In this document: positions 35,520 to 44,790 of the stretch, piece by piece
Layout of the letters: each line of letters starts with the position of its first letter
Position numbering within the stretch: the first letter of the stretch is position 1
Translations under genes and position numbers: made by a program
Notes under the pieces: model-generated
What the model saw: the letters and a program-made list of their open reading frames with translations, nothing else
What the model was told of the DNA's origin: nothing
The model's database searches: none
NCBI GenBank assembly: GCA_963555775.3
Contig: CAUVWY020000009.1
Location: forward strand, 1 to 64,000
Reading direction: 5' to 3'
DNA: 64,000 nucleotides
Source of the DNA: JAJEDW01 sp963555775
GTDB taxonomy: Bacteria > Acidobacteriota > Terriglobia > 20CM-2-55-15

Positions 35520-35554
35520 CGGTGGCGGTGCGTCCTCAACAGCCTCCCTGAAGG

Positions 35555-36718
35555 TTATGACGTCTCGGTCGGCATGCGGTTTGCGACATCGGCGACTATG
35601 TCCCCTACATGGCCCGAGAATTCGGTGAGACCGCCCCATCCTTCCTGACCGATATCATCCGATCCGGGATCCAGGTCGGATATGTCGTCAACAGTGCCGT
35701 TCCGTTTGAAATAGTAGGTTCTGAACTCGCTCCCGAGAGCAGCGTTGGCCAGTTTCCGCGTTTTCCCGCCCGACGCAAGGCCGAGAAGCTTCAGAACATC
35801 CCCGATTTCTCCGCCGTTCCCCTGAAAGAAGCGCAGCGCCCAAACGATGTCGAGGACATGGGGCGAATGGGTGGAGATACATATGCGGTATCCGCGCAAC
35901 CGCAATTCCATAACGAGATTGAGCACCGCGCCGATTCCGTTCGGATGCAGCCCCATTTCCGGTTCCTCGATCACAACCCATTCAAGGGCGTTGCGCGTCG
36001 GTACTTTCGACGCCGGAAGGAGCCAATACAGCCCGAGCAACAGCGGCACAAATTCGCGCTGCCCGGCCGACCACACGAGGTACGGCAAAGGGCGACCGGT
36101 ACCCGTACTCAGGACCAGCCGACCCTGGTGCCCGGACGTATCCGTGCGCAGCCCAAAATCGCCGAAAATGTGTTTTTGCAGCGGCTCTCGCAGGGCTGCC
36201 GCCAAACGTTGTTGACGCGGAAGGACATCTTCATCGAGTCCGATTTCGTTTTGCACGATGCCATGGAGCTTTTCGCTGAAATCCCGCAGAACGAAAGGAT
36301 CGCCGGCCCTATAATCCGTGAACGGACGGGTCATGCCGTCGCGCAGGCTCATAACCCGTTGGGCGGGAATGTAAAACAGTTTCTCCGATTCATCGGACCG
36401 GCCCGGGCGTGTATAGGCCATTAGATCGGTCGGCTTGCGCGCCTTCCCCAAGATCAAACTGCTGTTATCCTCCGACCAGATCGATGCCATGCCTTCGCCG
36501 AAATACAGATCGAAAAAGTTGCTCGCATAACCATGCTGCGCCAAGCCGAAGCGCCGCATGGTCTTGTGTATCGCATGTTTGTCTACAAGCAGTTTCAGGA
36601 GTTGGAGGAAGATGCTCTTCCCGGTCGCCTGCGGCCCAACGAATACGGTAACGTCACCAAATCGGATATCCGCTTCGGTGACTGGCCCGATCCTGGTTGC
36701 TCTTATCCGCTCGACCAT
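35555..36718 (-). CDS. AAA/ABC-type ATPase (OLD/RecF-like), first gene of a two-gene unit
   Basis: 387 residues. Walker A is VFVGPQATGKSIFLQLLKLL. A signature-like segment reads PYLVWSAGQREFVPLLLGLY, Walker B is WVVIEEPEMGLHPNGIGAVL, and the switch histidine is ISTHSPHVLDIVW. This is the AAA_15/AAA_21 architecture seen in many phage-defence ATPases (OLD, Septu, retron-associated). No TOPRIM nuclease is fused, so any effector would be the companion encoded just downstream. A defence function is inference from architecture. Confidence 0.78.
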   Translation of the reverse strand: MVERIRATRIGPVTEADIRFGDVTVFVGPQATGKSIFLQLLKLLVDKHAIHKTMRRFGLAQHGYASNFFDLYFGEGMASIWSEDNSSLILGKARKPTDLMAYTRPGRSDESEKLFYIPAQRVMSLRDGMTRPFTDYRAGDPFVLRDFSEKLHGIVQNEIGLDEDVLPRQQRLAAALREPLQKHIFGDFGLRTDTSGHQGRLVLSTGTGRPLPYLVWSAGQREFVPLLLGLYWLLPASKVPTRNALEWVVIEEPEMGLHPNGIGAVLNLVMELRLRGYRICISTHSPHVLDIVWALRFFQGNGGEIGDVLKLLGLASGGKTRKLANAALGSEFRTYYFKRNGTVDDISDLDPGSDDIGQEGWGGLTEFSGHVGDIVADVANRMPTETS

Positions 36719-37356
36719 ACTCAGACAGCCTTCGATTCATCTGATTCGATTCACTACGATCGCCATCGGTGCGTTATCGTGTCAAAAAAACTGGCATTCC
36801 GCCAGCCGTGGCCAGCCTCGATCGTCAAATTTTCCGTTCGAGGGGTCAATAATCGGGCCTGCTAACGAGGCCATGCTCGGGAAACCGTTTCCCGCGCGTA
36901 CAGCCGGCCGGTGGCCGTCAGTTCATCGCACCCTTGAGCGACTTACCCGCCCTGAAGGACACCGTGTTCGATGCGCCCATGGCGACGGCAGCCCCCAATT
37001 CGGACCTCAAGTTCGCACCCTCTCTCCATGTCCTGCCTTGTCACGGTACCGCCCGAGCCGCCGTTCCCGACCACCGGCCTCTTCGTCGACTGCAAGCAAC
37101 GCTGAGCGGCGTTTCCCCGCGACCTTCCGCCGGGCCGACCAACGTCCCTTCCCGCGTCGCGCTGAATCCGGGGCGCTTCGGTCGCCCTACGGGCTCCCTG
37201 CGCACTCCCGGATTCTGTATTTCTTCCTCTGGACATCGTGATCCTCCTGTTCGGTATTCTCTCAAATCACTGGCCAAAGAAATCGTGGGGCGGGGGATGA
37301 GCAAGTCAGTGTCAAGATGCAGAAATTAACAGATTCACCAAAGGAGAACGGAAGTC
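36719..37356. other. Gene-poor region holding a HU remnant
   Basis: No intact gene. A minus-strand HU-type fragment lies at 36918-37019. The remainder (37020-37350) is GC-rich and without recognisable coding, apart from the ribosome site of the small frame at 37357. Confidence 0.4.
36918..37019 (-). pseudogene. C-terminal remnant of an HU-type DNA-binding protein
   Basis: The minus strand encodes GASNTVSFRAGKSLKGAMN and a stop, matching the end of HU/IHF-family proteins (ASNTVSFRAGK-x-LKD). The preceding residues (LRSELGAAVAM) no longer fit the family, and the DNA-binding arm is missing. A short, degenerate leftover. Confidence 0.5.
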
Positions 37357-37494
37357 ATGAGCGACTCCCAGAAGGAACTTAGAATCAAGATTCCGTTGGG
37401 CGAAGCCTTGGCGGAACTTGAAGCTGTTGCGCTTACGTACGATCGGTTCGAAGAAAGCCTCCCAACATACTGGCGACCGGAAGAGAGGCGGTAA
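37357..37494 (+). CDS. Small protein of 45 residues, unknown
   Basis: ATG 37357 follows AAAGGAGAA with good spacing. The product begins MSDSQKELRIKIPLGEALAE and ends YWRPEERR; it is soluble, charged and probably helical. The strong ribosome site and amphipathic helix favour a real small protein, although it could also be the start of a truncated gene. No homologue is recognised. Confidence 0.4.
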   Translation: MSDSQKELRIKIPLGEALAELEAVALTYDRFEESLPTYWRPEERR

Positions 37495-37663
37495 AGTAGC
37501 ATGCGCTGGCTGTTTTGCTGGGCTCAAAATGGGAGGAACAAGAAACAAACAACACGCGAGGCGCGCAGGGGGTTCAACTCAATTTTCGAGGAATCTTTCG
37601 ACTCCTCCGATCGGAGTGGGTCTTACGAACGCGCACGGTTAGACCGGTATAAGGGATTAGACC

Positions 37664-38656
37664 ATGCGCCGCTACTACATTGAAATCGTCACATGGCAAA
37701 TCGCAAATGTCCGAAAACGGTACACTGAAATCGCACAACGACAAGGCATCGGAATCGACGATCGGTGCCGCATACGGGGGAGTGAGGTCTTGAAGACGGA
37801 CAAGGTGAAACAGCTTCTTGAGAGTTGGGCGGACGTGAAGTCGATCAAACAAGAAAAGTCGCAGAAGTTTCGTGGCTTGGCTGCGGACTTGACGTTGGTG
37901 CCGCCGGTTTCAAGGAACCCGGACAGAACCGACGATTCCTTTACAAGCAATATCAAATTTCAGGTGGAGGCGGAGCCGTACTGGTTTCAAAAAATTGAGA
38001 TTTTTCCAGGCTATTACTCGCCCGGATGGAGTGATCCGCAAACAGAGAAATTGCCATATTTCGGTCTGCCGGAGGACTTGACGGGGTTACGAGTCCTCGA
38101 TATCGGGTGCGCCGAAGGCTTTTTTTCTTTCGAGGCCGAAAAAAGAGGAGCGAGAGAGGTTATCGGAATCGATTCGTTTCCAGACTCCATACGCCGATTC
38201 AACATGGTCAAGGAAGCGCGCCGATCGAATGCAACCGCATTTCTGACGAATGTCTACGATCTGACGCCCAGCAAGCTGGGCACATTCGACCTGGTCCTGT
38301 TCTATGGCGTGTTCTACCACCTGAAGCATCCTCAGTACGCGCTCGAGAAGATCCGAAGCATCTGTACCGGGCAGCTACTCTTTCAAACCCACATTTATGA
38401 AGAGAAATCCATCGAAAAGATGCCTTGGGCGCGCTACTACCCACACGGAATGTTATCGGGCAAGAACAAGGAGGACTGGGATCCAACGGTCTTCTGGCTA
38501 TTCAATAGTGCCTGCTGCATCGCGATGCTCGACCACCTTGGATTCGAAGATCTCCGAATTGTCTCCGATGATCCTCAGCCATTCGTCGTCAGCGCCAGAA
38601 GTCCTGTGCAGGCCAGAAGCGAGCCGCCGGACCAAACCCTGGCTCCGTGGTGTTGA
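37664..38656 (+). CDS. CmoB-like SAM-dependent methyltransferase
   Basis: 330 residues. The C-terminal two thirds are a class I methyltransferase of the DUF1698/CmoB-like type: PYWFQKIEIFPGYYSPGW, the SAM motif LRVLDIGCAEGFFSFEAEKR, VIGIDSFPDSIRRFN, DLVLFYGVFYHLKHPQYALE and FQTHIYEEKS. CmoB modifies tRNA wobble uridine; here the ~100-residue N-terminus is different and basic, so the substrate is open. ATG 37664 has AGGG upstream. Third-position composition is less GC-rich than in neighbouring genes, a possible sign of transfer. Confidence 0.75.
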   Translation: MRRYYIEIVTWQIANVRKRYTEIAQRQGIGIDDRCRIRGSEVLKTDKVKQLLESWADVKSIKQEKSQKFRGLAADLTLVPPVSRNPDRTDDSFTSNIKFQVEAEPYWFQKIEIFPGYYSPGWSDPQTEKLPYFGLPEDLTGLRVLDIGCAEGFFSFEAEKRGAREVIGIDSFPDSIRRFNMVKEARRSNATAFLTNVYDLTPSKLGTFDLVLFYGVFYHLKHPQYALEKIRSICTGQLLFQTHIYEEKSIEKMPWARYYPHGMLSGKNKEDWDPTVFWLFNSACCIAMLDHLGFEDLRIVSDDPQPFVVSARSPVQARSEPPDQTLAPWC

Positions 38657-38659
38657 TTT

Positions 38660-38679
38660 TTCGACACTGCGGTGTCGAA
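38660..38679. terminator. Perfect 8-bp hairpin after the methyltransferase gene
   Basis: TTCGACAC-TGCG-GTGTCGAA begins four bases after the stop codon. There is no following T-run on the plus strand, so rho-independent termination is uncertain; it may stabilise the 3' end. Confidence 0.35.
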
Positions 38680-38824
38680 CGCGAGCTCGTATGTTTCGGG
38701 AACGATTGGACTTTGCCGGTGTTTTTAAAATTCCGGATCGATCCTCGCAGTCAAGGGTTCACTGCTTGCCCTCCTCGGATCAGGTCGTCCACGTCGAGGC
38801 CGAGCGCCTCGGCGTGGGTAGTTA

Positions 38825-40605
38825 GTGTCCGCCAGAAAACCCCTCTCGCGGATGGAGATTTGGGAGCGACCGGGGGTGCAAGTGACGTTCATTCACTATA
38901 AATCGAACCGCAACGGGAGCGGTTGACGACTCGTGGGGAGTGATCGGCAAGAAATCGGCCCGAATGTCGGGCGTCCGGGCATGGGGCGGCTTGCCGTCTT
39001 GCGACGGCCCCGAATCGGGCATGTTCCGGGAGGACCGGTGGGTCAGGCGACGCGTGGTCGTTTGCGCTCGCGCTTCTGCAGGATCGATCCGATGCGATGC
39101 AGGTTGGCGGCCAGTACCGACAGGGCGACGGCGCGGGCGAAGCCGTCGGCGCCGTGAGTGCGGACACGGTTGAGCCCTCGATGCTCCAATCCATTGATGG
39201 CCGATTCAATCGCAGGATGCGCGCGCCGCGCGGCGGCGAAGGATTCCTCCGCTTCGCGTTCCCGGTCGACTCGGGACCGATACCCCTTTCCCGGCAGCGC
39301 GTTGAGGTCGAGGAGCGCGTCGAGATTGATCCGGTTCTCAGGACTGTGAAAGCCCCGGTCGAAGCTGCACGCCCGCAGATCGGGATACCGCGCCTGGGTT
39401 TCCCTGACCATCGGCGCCGCCACGTCCACGTCCTCGCCCTCCCACAGGATCCGGTGGTGCAGGATGAATTGATGCTGGTCCTCGATGAGAGCGACCGGCA
39501 CTCCCAGTTCCACCGGCGTGCCCGCCTTGCCCTTCGAAATCCAGCGCGTGTGCTCCTGGAAGATCGAGAACACCTTCTCCGCGTGAGGAATCGTCTCGCC
39601 TCGCAGGAGCCGGCGTTCAACCTGGCCGATTTGGCGCCGGGCATGAGCGATAAAGCCTTCGATTGATTGACAGGTGGTTTCCTCGACGCCGTTGTCCCGC
39701 AGCTCGTCGAGGGTCTCCGCGATCCGGGCGACCAGTGCGCGGCAGCGCTCCAGGTACGCCTCCACCCGCTCCGGACGGCGCTTCGCCCGCCGGGTCGAGC
39801 GCACCGTGTTGAACAGCTTCCTGACCTTCCTGGATAGATGCCGCCACTGACGCCATCCGCCCACGGCGTGTTGCCCGGCCACCTCCCCAGTCTCCCGTAG
39901 CACGCACCGCATCGCGTCCCACAACAGGCTTACATCCGTCGGGTAATGCACGTCCGTTTCGACCACGAACGAGTCACACCGCCCGCGCAATGGCTCGCCA
40001 GGCTTTTTTCGGGCGACCTTGTGGCCACTCTCCACCACCAGTTGTCCGACCGCCGACAACAACTCCGGCGTCAACAACGACACGTTGTCGACCACCGTCT
40101 GGTACTCGTAGCGCGTCTTGTCGACGAAATCGCCGTGACCCAGGAACGCGCGTATCGTCGCGTGATGGTTCGCCAGGTCGTGAAGGCGGTCGAAGTCGCA
40201 GCCCAGACCCTGCTTCAGAACCCCCAGCACCAGGATCTGCCACAATTCCATCCCCGGACGCCCGACCGTGCGGTCGGCCTCCGGCAGAATATGCTCATCC
40301 AGCAGCGCAAACAGCCGGACGCGCAGCGCCTCCTCGCCCCAGATCTGCTGCAGCCCCTTCAATACCGCCGGGATGTCGTCCCGCGACTTCGGGTCGATCC
40401 AGATCTGCTCGATCGGCGCCTGACCGATCTGGAACTGCCGTCTCTGCACTTCTCTCATCGTGTCCCCGCTTCGCGAAGATTCTCCATTCAGCGGTCAAAA
40501 CCCAGAACTTCACCCCCAATAATACGACATCTGAACGATCTTCACCACTCGAAGTCCACTATATGTACTGCATTATCAACTAGTTATGAGTTTTCTGGCG
40601 GACAC
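38825..40605 (-). mobile_element. ISNCY-type insertion sequence with 6-bp target duplication
   Basis: 1,781 bp with perfect 16-base inverted ends GTGTCCGCCAGAAAAC. TAGTTA lies directly outside both ends (38819-38824 and 40606-40611). One transposase gene is on the minus strand. The joined flanks on the minus strand read ...SLTTHAEALGLDVDDLIRGG, an apparent small-gene tail, so it interrupted a short or already degraded frame. Confidence 0.9.
39043..40458 (-). CDS. ISNCY-family transposase
   Basis: 471 residues. The N-terminus MREVQRRQFQIGQAPIEQIW, then IDPKSRDDIPAVLKGLQQIW, is the usual opening of ISNCY (ISDol1-like) transposases. A DDE-type core follows: SFVVETDVHYPTDVSLLWDA, FILHHRILWEGEDVDVAAPM, and CSFDRGFHSPENRINLDALL, with a conserved C-terminus NRVRTHGADGFARAVALSVL. 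The frame is complete, and the perfect inverted ends and target duplication indicate a recent insertion. Confidence 0.9.
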   Translation of the reverse strand: MREVQRRQFQIGQAPIEQIWIDPKSRDDIPAVLKGLQQIWGEEALRVRLFALLDEHILPEADRTVGRPGMELWQILVLGVLKQGLGCDFDRLHDLANHHATIRAFLGHGDFVDKTRYEYQTVVDNVSLLTPELLSAVGQLVVESGHKVARKKPGEPLRGRCDSFVVETDVHYPTDVSLLWDAMRCVLRETGEVAGQHAVGGWRQWRHLSRKVRKLFNTVRSTRRAKRRPERVEAYLERCRALVARIAETLDELRDNGVEETTCQSIEGFIAHARRQIGQVERRLLRGETIPHAEKVFSIFQEHTRWISKGKAGTPVELGVPVALIEDQHQFILHHRILWEGEDVDVAAPMVRETQARYPDLRACSFDRGFHSPENRINLDALLDLNALPGKGYRSRVDREREAEESFAAARRAHPAIESAINGLEHRGLNRVRTHGADGFARAVALSVLAANLHRIGSILQKRERKRPRVA

Positions 40606-40718
40606 TAGTTAAACTCCGGGCCGAATCGTTACGTCAACAACACGAACCGAATGTCTGGACAAAGCGATCCGGGAACGGGAGGTCAAGCCTGGGATTTTCG
40701 GGGGGGCCGTCGGTCACT

Positions 40719-41204
40719 TCACGTCCGGATGGCGACTGGTGACAGTTTCGCCAGTTTTGGGCCATGAAGTCTGAATTTAAGAAGAGATCGGCTTTCCCCG
40801 GTCATCTGCCGTGATGGGACAATGAACTCGCAGGTAGGACCCGTGGCACGGCTGAGTTTCCGGTCAAGCGTCACCAGCGGGCAACCCAATACCTCGGCCA
40901 GTGCCACGTACCAGGCATCGTAACTGGTCAAGTTGCTCCGCAATGCCCACGCGCGGTCGCCGAACGGCGCGAACGGGAACAGCTTGATATCGAGCCGCAG
41001 CAGATCCCGCTGTGCGCTGTTCGCCTCGAGCCGTGAGATGTCTCCGGCTCGTTCCGACCGGAGCAGGATTTTGGTCGCCCCGGCCAAGGCAAGTTCCGGT
41101 TCGGTCAAACAGCCTTCAGCCACCGCGGACTCCGCCCATACCCCTTTATGTCCCGAGTCGACCAAGGCCGCGACGAGTACGGACGTATCGACGACGACTG
41201 TCAC
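40719..41204 (-). CDS. PIN-domain (VapC-type) toxin
   Basis: 161 residues. PIN-domain acidic residues are in place: VVVDTSVLVAALVDSG (first Asp), EPELALAGATKILLRSE (Glu), and YDAWYVALAEVLGCPLVTLD (paired Asp). These coordinate Mg for ribonuclease activity. The C-terminus is unusually extended, about 25 residues beyond the final strand. It starts at GTG in a four-base GTGA overlap with its antitoxin. Confidence 0.86.
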   Translation of the reverse strand: MTVVVDTSVLVAALVDSGHKGVWAESAVAEGCLTEPELALAGATKILLRSERAGDISRLEANSAQRDLLRLDIKLFPFAPFGDRAWALRSNLTSYDAWYVALAEVLGCPLVTLDRKLSRATGPTCEFIVPSRQMTGESRSLLKFRLHGPKLAKLSPVAIRT

Positions 41205-41437
41205 GTCCGGTCCGCTTCACGGGCGCGTAAAATGCTGGAAGGTCGAACGCGCGTGCCGGCCGCCACCTTGCGATCGCGAACGCCTTGCAGCCACGCGTCG
41301 AGGGAGGGGTTGGAGGCGATCCGCTCCAACTCGCAGCGGAGAAATTCCTGCATGGACTGGCGTTGTAACGCCGCGCGCGCCGCGATCTTGTCGCGTACTG
41401 CCTCTGGGACGCCCCTGATGGTGATCTGTACCGGCAT
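41201..41437 (-). CDS. FitA/VapB-type ribbon-helix-helix antitoxin
   Basis: 78 residues from ATG 41437; the frame extends further upstream without support. MPVQITIRGVPEAVRDKIAA, then RAALQRQSMQEFLRCELERI, is the ribbon-helix-helix pattern of FitA-like antitoxins, followed by a toxin-binding tail (DAWLQGVRDRKVAAGTRV). It overlaps the PIN toxin gene by four bases, the normal order for VapBC-type modules. Confidence 0.84.
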   Translation of the reverse strand: MPVQITIRGVPEAVRDKIAARAALQRQSMQEFLRCELERIASNPSLDAWLQGVRDRKVAAGTRVRPSSILRAREADRT

Positions 41438-41627
41438 GAATGCATTGTGCCATCGGAAGCATTGTTCAGAAAGCAAACTGAGGTGTGGTCGAGGGCTACC
41501 CTCGGGCGCTTGGAATTTGGCCGCTATCAAATGGCGATTGGGACACAGTGCGAATTCTGGTGATGGTGAACGCCCGCCGGAGCAAAGCGACCAGTGGGGT
41601 CTCGGTTCTTGCCTCCGGAGTCCAGGT

Positions 41628-41926
41628 TTACTGACTCGATCCTTCTTGCTCGACCTCGGACCGCGACAAATTCAGGGCATGGCTGTCCGGCCGAACGTAT
41701 GCCGGTTCGTCTATATACCGAGCGGAAAAACCCAGGTTTCCACGATGTAACCGAGTTCGGACACGGTACCCCCCGGTGTGAGTGCGAATACCCGGACTTC
41801 CGTTTCTTCCCCGTTTTCGAAGTTGACCAAGGGGAACTCGAAACGATACCCGGGCGTCAGCGAGGCCCACTCCGGGTACACTTCCGCCACGTCGGGACGC
41901 ACGATGCCAAGCGTCCAGGTTCGGTC
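41628..41926 (-). pseudogene. Decayed tandem copy of the sulfatase C-terminal domain
   Basis: The minus strand encodes RPDVAEVYPEWASLTPGYRF, EFPLVNFENGEETEVRVFAL and TPGGTVSELGYIVETWVFPL, then a stop; a shifted frame continues DEPAYVRPDSHALNLSRSEV. Each segment matches the adjacent sulfatase tail (RPDVAEVYPEWGSSTPGYRF, TEVRVFALTPAGTASELVYI, DEPADVAPKSYALSLSRSEV). It is therefore a partial duplicate inactivated by a frameshift. Confidence 0.82.
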
Positions 41927-41927
41927 T

Positions 41928-44789
41928 TCAGTTTACGAGGAGAGTCTCGTCAGCCGGAATCCATTCCGTTTGACCCGCAATACGGAAGGCTTGGAAGCTA
42001 TAGAGCCCCTTGATTGTATCCGGCCCCACCTCGAAGGTTACTTCGCCATTCCCGTCCAGCATCGTTACGAACTCTTCCAAGGGACCGCCGTCGATCCGAT
42101 AGCGCACACTGACTTGAACGTTGGACGCACCTTCAATGCCTAACGTGTAGCTTTCCGCACCCGCCTTGACCTCGGACCGCGACAAACTCAAGGCATAACT
42201 CTTCGGCGCAACGTCAGCCGGTTCATCCAAACTGAGCGGAAAAACCCACGTGTCTCTGATGTAAACGAGTTCGGACGCCGTACCGGCCGGTGTGAGTGCG
42301 AATACCCGCACTTCGGTTTGTTCCCCATCTTCGAAGTTGGCCAACGGGAAATCGAAACGATAGCCAGGGGTTGACGAGCCCCATTCCGGGTAGACTTCCG
42401 CCACGTCCGGACGTTCGATGCGAGGCGTTCCGGAGTGTACTAGCTGGCGATTCTGAAAGATCAGGATCGTGACTCCAAGCTCCGGTTGTTCGACGCCCGC
42501 CGCCCAGCCACTGATGATAACCGTCTCGCTCTCTTCGTTCCCTATTGCTCGCGCAAATCCGATAGCGTCATCCGGGACGATCGGTATGGACTCGCTATCG
42601 GACGTTTGCAGTGTTTCTGTCTGGCCCTCGTCGATCAGCGAATAGAAAAGGCTGGCTTCCTTGCCGAGACGTTCCAGGCGCTGCGTCCCATCGACTTCCG
42701 CAACGAAGAAAACTTCGACATCGTTTCTTCCAGGCAGGAAGGCGGTTTCCGGAACCAGGGCAGAGAACTCGTTCGCTCCAGGCGACATTTCAGTGACTCC
42801 CGCTACTGTGTCGTTTACGGCGACTGCCAGATGCCTGGAGGGATAGCTGCCCGGTTCGGCCGCGATGCGCCCCGTAACGTGCGTGAGAAGAAAGGGAGAG
42901 TTCAGGTTCACGTTCTCGAAGAAAGACTCCCCATCCAGTCCCACTCTGATGCCGGCTTCGCCAACACCAAGCTCGTCCACATGCTGCCCCAGGAGGTCGG
43001 CGTACGCGCCGTCGGCAAACAGGAGGTCCCAGGAACCCGACCCGAAGAGTTCGAGCATTTTCTGGAGGCTTTCGTCCTGTGAATCCGAGTCCAGATCCAC
43101 AACGAATTCTTGTGTTCTGCCAGCGAGAGTGGTCTTTTGTAACCGCTCGGGCGAAGATCGATCGAGGGCCGAACGACCGTCGGTTTGCCAAGGCATGTCG
43201 ATTCCCAGAGCATCGGCTATCGTGGGCAGGATGTCGATGGTTTCGACATTGCGATCGTCGACAACTCCCTCTTCCTGGAACGGGACCTTTAGAAACAAGG
43301 GAATCCACATGATGTCGGAATGGTTCGTTTCGCTTGTCCGCCTCCAAAATTCGTTTGTTCTGAAGCTGATTCCATGATCGGCGGTGACGACAATCAGGGA
43401 TCGATCGTAAAGATCGACCTCTTCGAGCTTGGCGATCAGGTCTCCCAGCAACGTGTCGACAAAGGCAACCTGAAGAAGATGGCGCCGGTAACCCTGGTTC
43501 ACCAGTAATGGGTCGTTTCCCCATGCACGGAATACTCCGTAACCGCTATCGGCCGAGGTCATTCCCGGAATGGGAAACGGAATCAGCGAATATTGCCTTC
43601 CGCTGGGCAGATACTCCCAGGGGGTGTGGGGCAGCAAGGAATGCAGGAAATACAGCGTGGGTTGCCGATTGACCTCAATCGAATCGATGAACTCACGGAA
43701 CCTGCCGGCACGGTTGTCAGTTTCGAACACAAAGTTGTTCAAATAGTCGGTGAGAGTCTGAATCGCCTCCAGTTCATCATCAAACTCATCCAGAATCCCG
43801 ACCGGTTCCGGCGTTGTCGTTCCGAAGTTGTTCCAGGATTGATCGACAGGAGGCAGGCCCGAAGCCAGATCGATCGGAAGAAGCACGTGGCCGTACACGA
43901 TGGCCAGGTCGAACAGCAGACTGCGCATCCGTTCTGACAGAGTTTGTTCGCTTTCCGTGCGCGGCGACGGAGACAGGCGAGTCATGTATTCGAATGTCTC
44001 GAGACGATAGGAGCCGCCCAGGAGAGTGAAAAGAGTCTCGGGATAGTCCGCCGTCGTCGGTATCCGTTGCTCCTGCAAATGGGGGGACAGACCGCTTACG
44101 ATAGCCGGCACGGATACGACCGTTTCATCGCTGACCGTTGTCGCATTGCGAAACCAATAGGAATCTCCGGCCAGGCGGGCAAAGTTCGGGAATCGAACGG
44201 GATCGATCCGGCGTTGCTCGTCCATCAGGGATGTCAGCGGCAACTCATCCAGAACCACCATCACTACCGGAGCGGTCGCCTCGACCTCGTTCAGTTGAAT
44301 CTCCACCTCTTCCGGGAAAGCGATTCTCGAGACATCGGAGTTCAGAAGAAACAAGCCGGGGAACAACAGAACGACCGGCGCCAGGAACGTCAGGTAAGTC
44401 CGGATCGTATCGAAACGAAGATAGGCCAGCGAAACCATGATGGCCAGCAGCACCGCCGCGCTCACCGAGACGACGCCGGGTAAGGCCGGAATGTATTTGA
44501 GTAGCTGAAGGAGGATCGCCGTGGTCAGGACTGAAACCAGCGTGGCGTGTACGTGCGTGTGCAAACCATGCCCGGCCAGTCTGGCGAGACCTTCAAAAAG
44601 GATCAACAGCGAGGGGAGACCCAGGCTGAGAATCAGGGCCAGAAGGATCGGGTCCACCGGCTCGGACTGTCTTGCGACAAAAAACTCGGGATAGCCGGAA
44701 AGCAGGCTGTACAGCGGCTGTGCCAGGGCAAAACCGGATAAAGCGAGAATATGCAGGCTGCCAGTCAGAAAGGGTATTTTTCGTGGCAT
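41928..44789 (-). CDS. Membrane-anchored sulfatase / phosphatase-superfamily protein
   Basis: 953 residues. Four or five N-terminal helices are followed by an extracellular alkaline-phosphatase-superfamily domain: PVVMVVLDELPLTSLMD, candidate nucleophile Thr in NATTVSDETVVSVPAIVSGL, HSLLPHTPWEYLPSG, and the metal site VVTADHGISFR. The layout resembles lipoteichoic acid synthase-like and phosphoethanolamine-transferase-like enzymes. After it come two beta-rich domains (around WAAGVEQPELGVTILIFQNR and YRIDGGPLEEFVTMLDG). The gene starts one base after the methyltransferase stop. It probably modifies a surface glycan. Confidence 0.82.
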   Translation of the reverse strand: MPRKIPFLTGSLHILALSGFALAQPLYSLLSGYPEFFVARQSEPVDPILLALILSLGLPSLLILFEGLARLAGHGLHTHVHATLVSVLTTAILLQLLKYIPALPGVVSVSAAVLLAIMVSLAYLRFDTIRTYLTFLAPVVLLFPGLFLLNSDVSRIAFPEEVEIQLNEVEATAPVVMVVLDELPLTSLMDEQRRIDPVRFPNFARLAGDSYWFRNATTVSDETVVSVPAIVSGLSPHLQEQRIPTTADYPETLFTLLGGSYRLETFEYMTRLSPSPRTESEQTLSERMRSLLFDLAIVYGHVLLPIDLASGLPPVDQSWNNFGTTTPEPVGILDEFDDELEAIQTLTDYLNNFVFETDNRAGRFREFIDSIEVNRQPTLYFLHSLLPHTPWEYLPSGRQYSLIPFPIPGMTSADSGYGVFRAWGNDPLLVNQGYRRHLLQVAFVDTLLGDLIAKLEEVDLYDRSLIVVTADHGISFRTNEFWRRTSETNHSDIMWIPLFLKVPFQEEGVVDDRNVETIDILPTIADALGIDMPWQTDGRSALDRSSPERLQKTTLAGRTQEFVVDLDSDSQDESLQKMLELFGSGSWDLLFADGAYADLLGQHVDELGVGEAGIRVGLDGESFFENVNLNSPFLLTHVTGRIAAEPGSYPSRHLAVAVNDTVAGVTEMSPGANEFSALVPETAFLPGRNDVEVFFVAEVDGTQRLERLGKEASLFYSLIDEGQTETLQTSDSESIPIVPDDAIGFARAIGNEESETVIISGWAAGVEQPELGVTILIFQNRQLVHSGTPRIERPDVAEVYPEWGSSTPGYRFDFPLANFEDGEQTEVRVFALTPAGTASELVYIRDTWVFPLSLDEPADVAPKSYALSLSRSEVKAGAESYTLGIEGASNVQVSVRYRIDGGPLEEFVTMLDGNGEVTFEVGPDTIKGLYSFQAFRIAGQTEWIPADETLLVN

Positions 44790-44790
44790 T

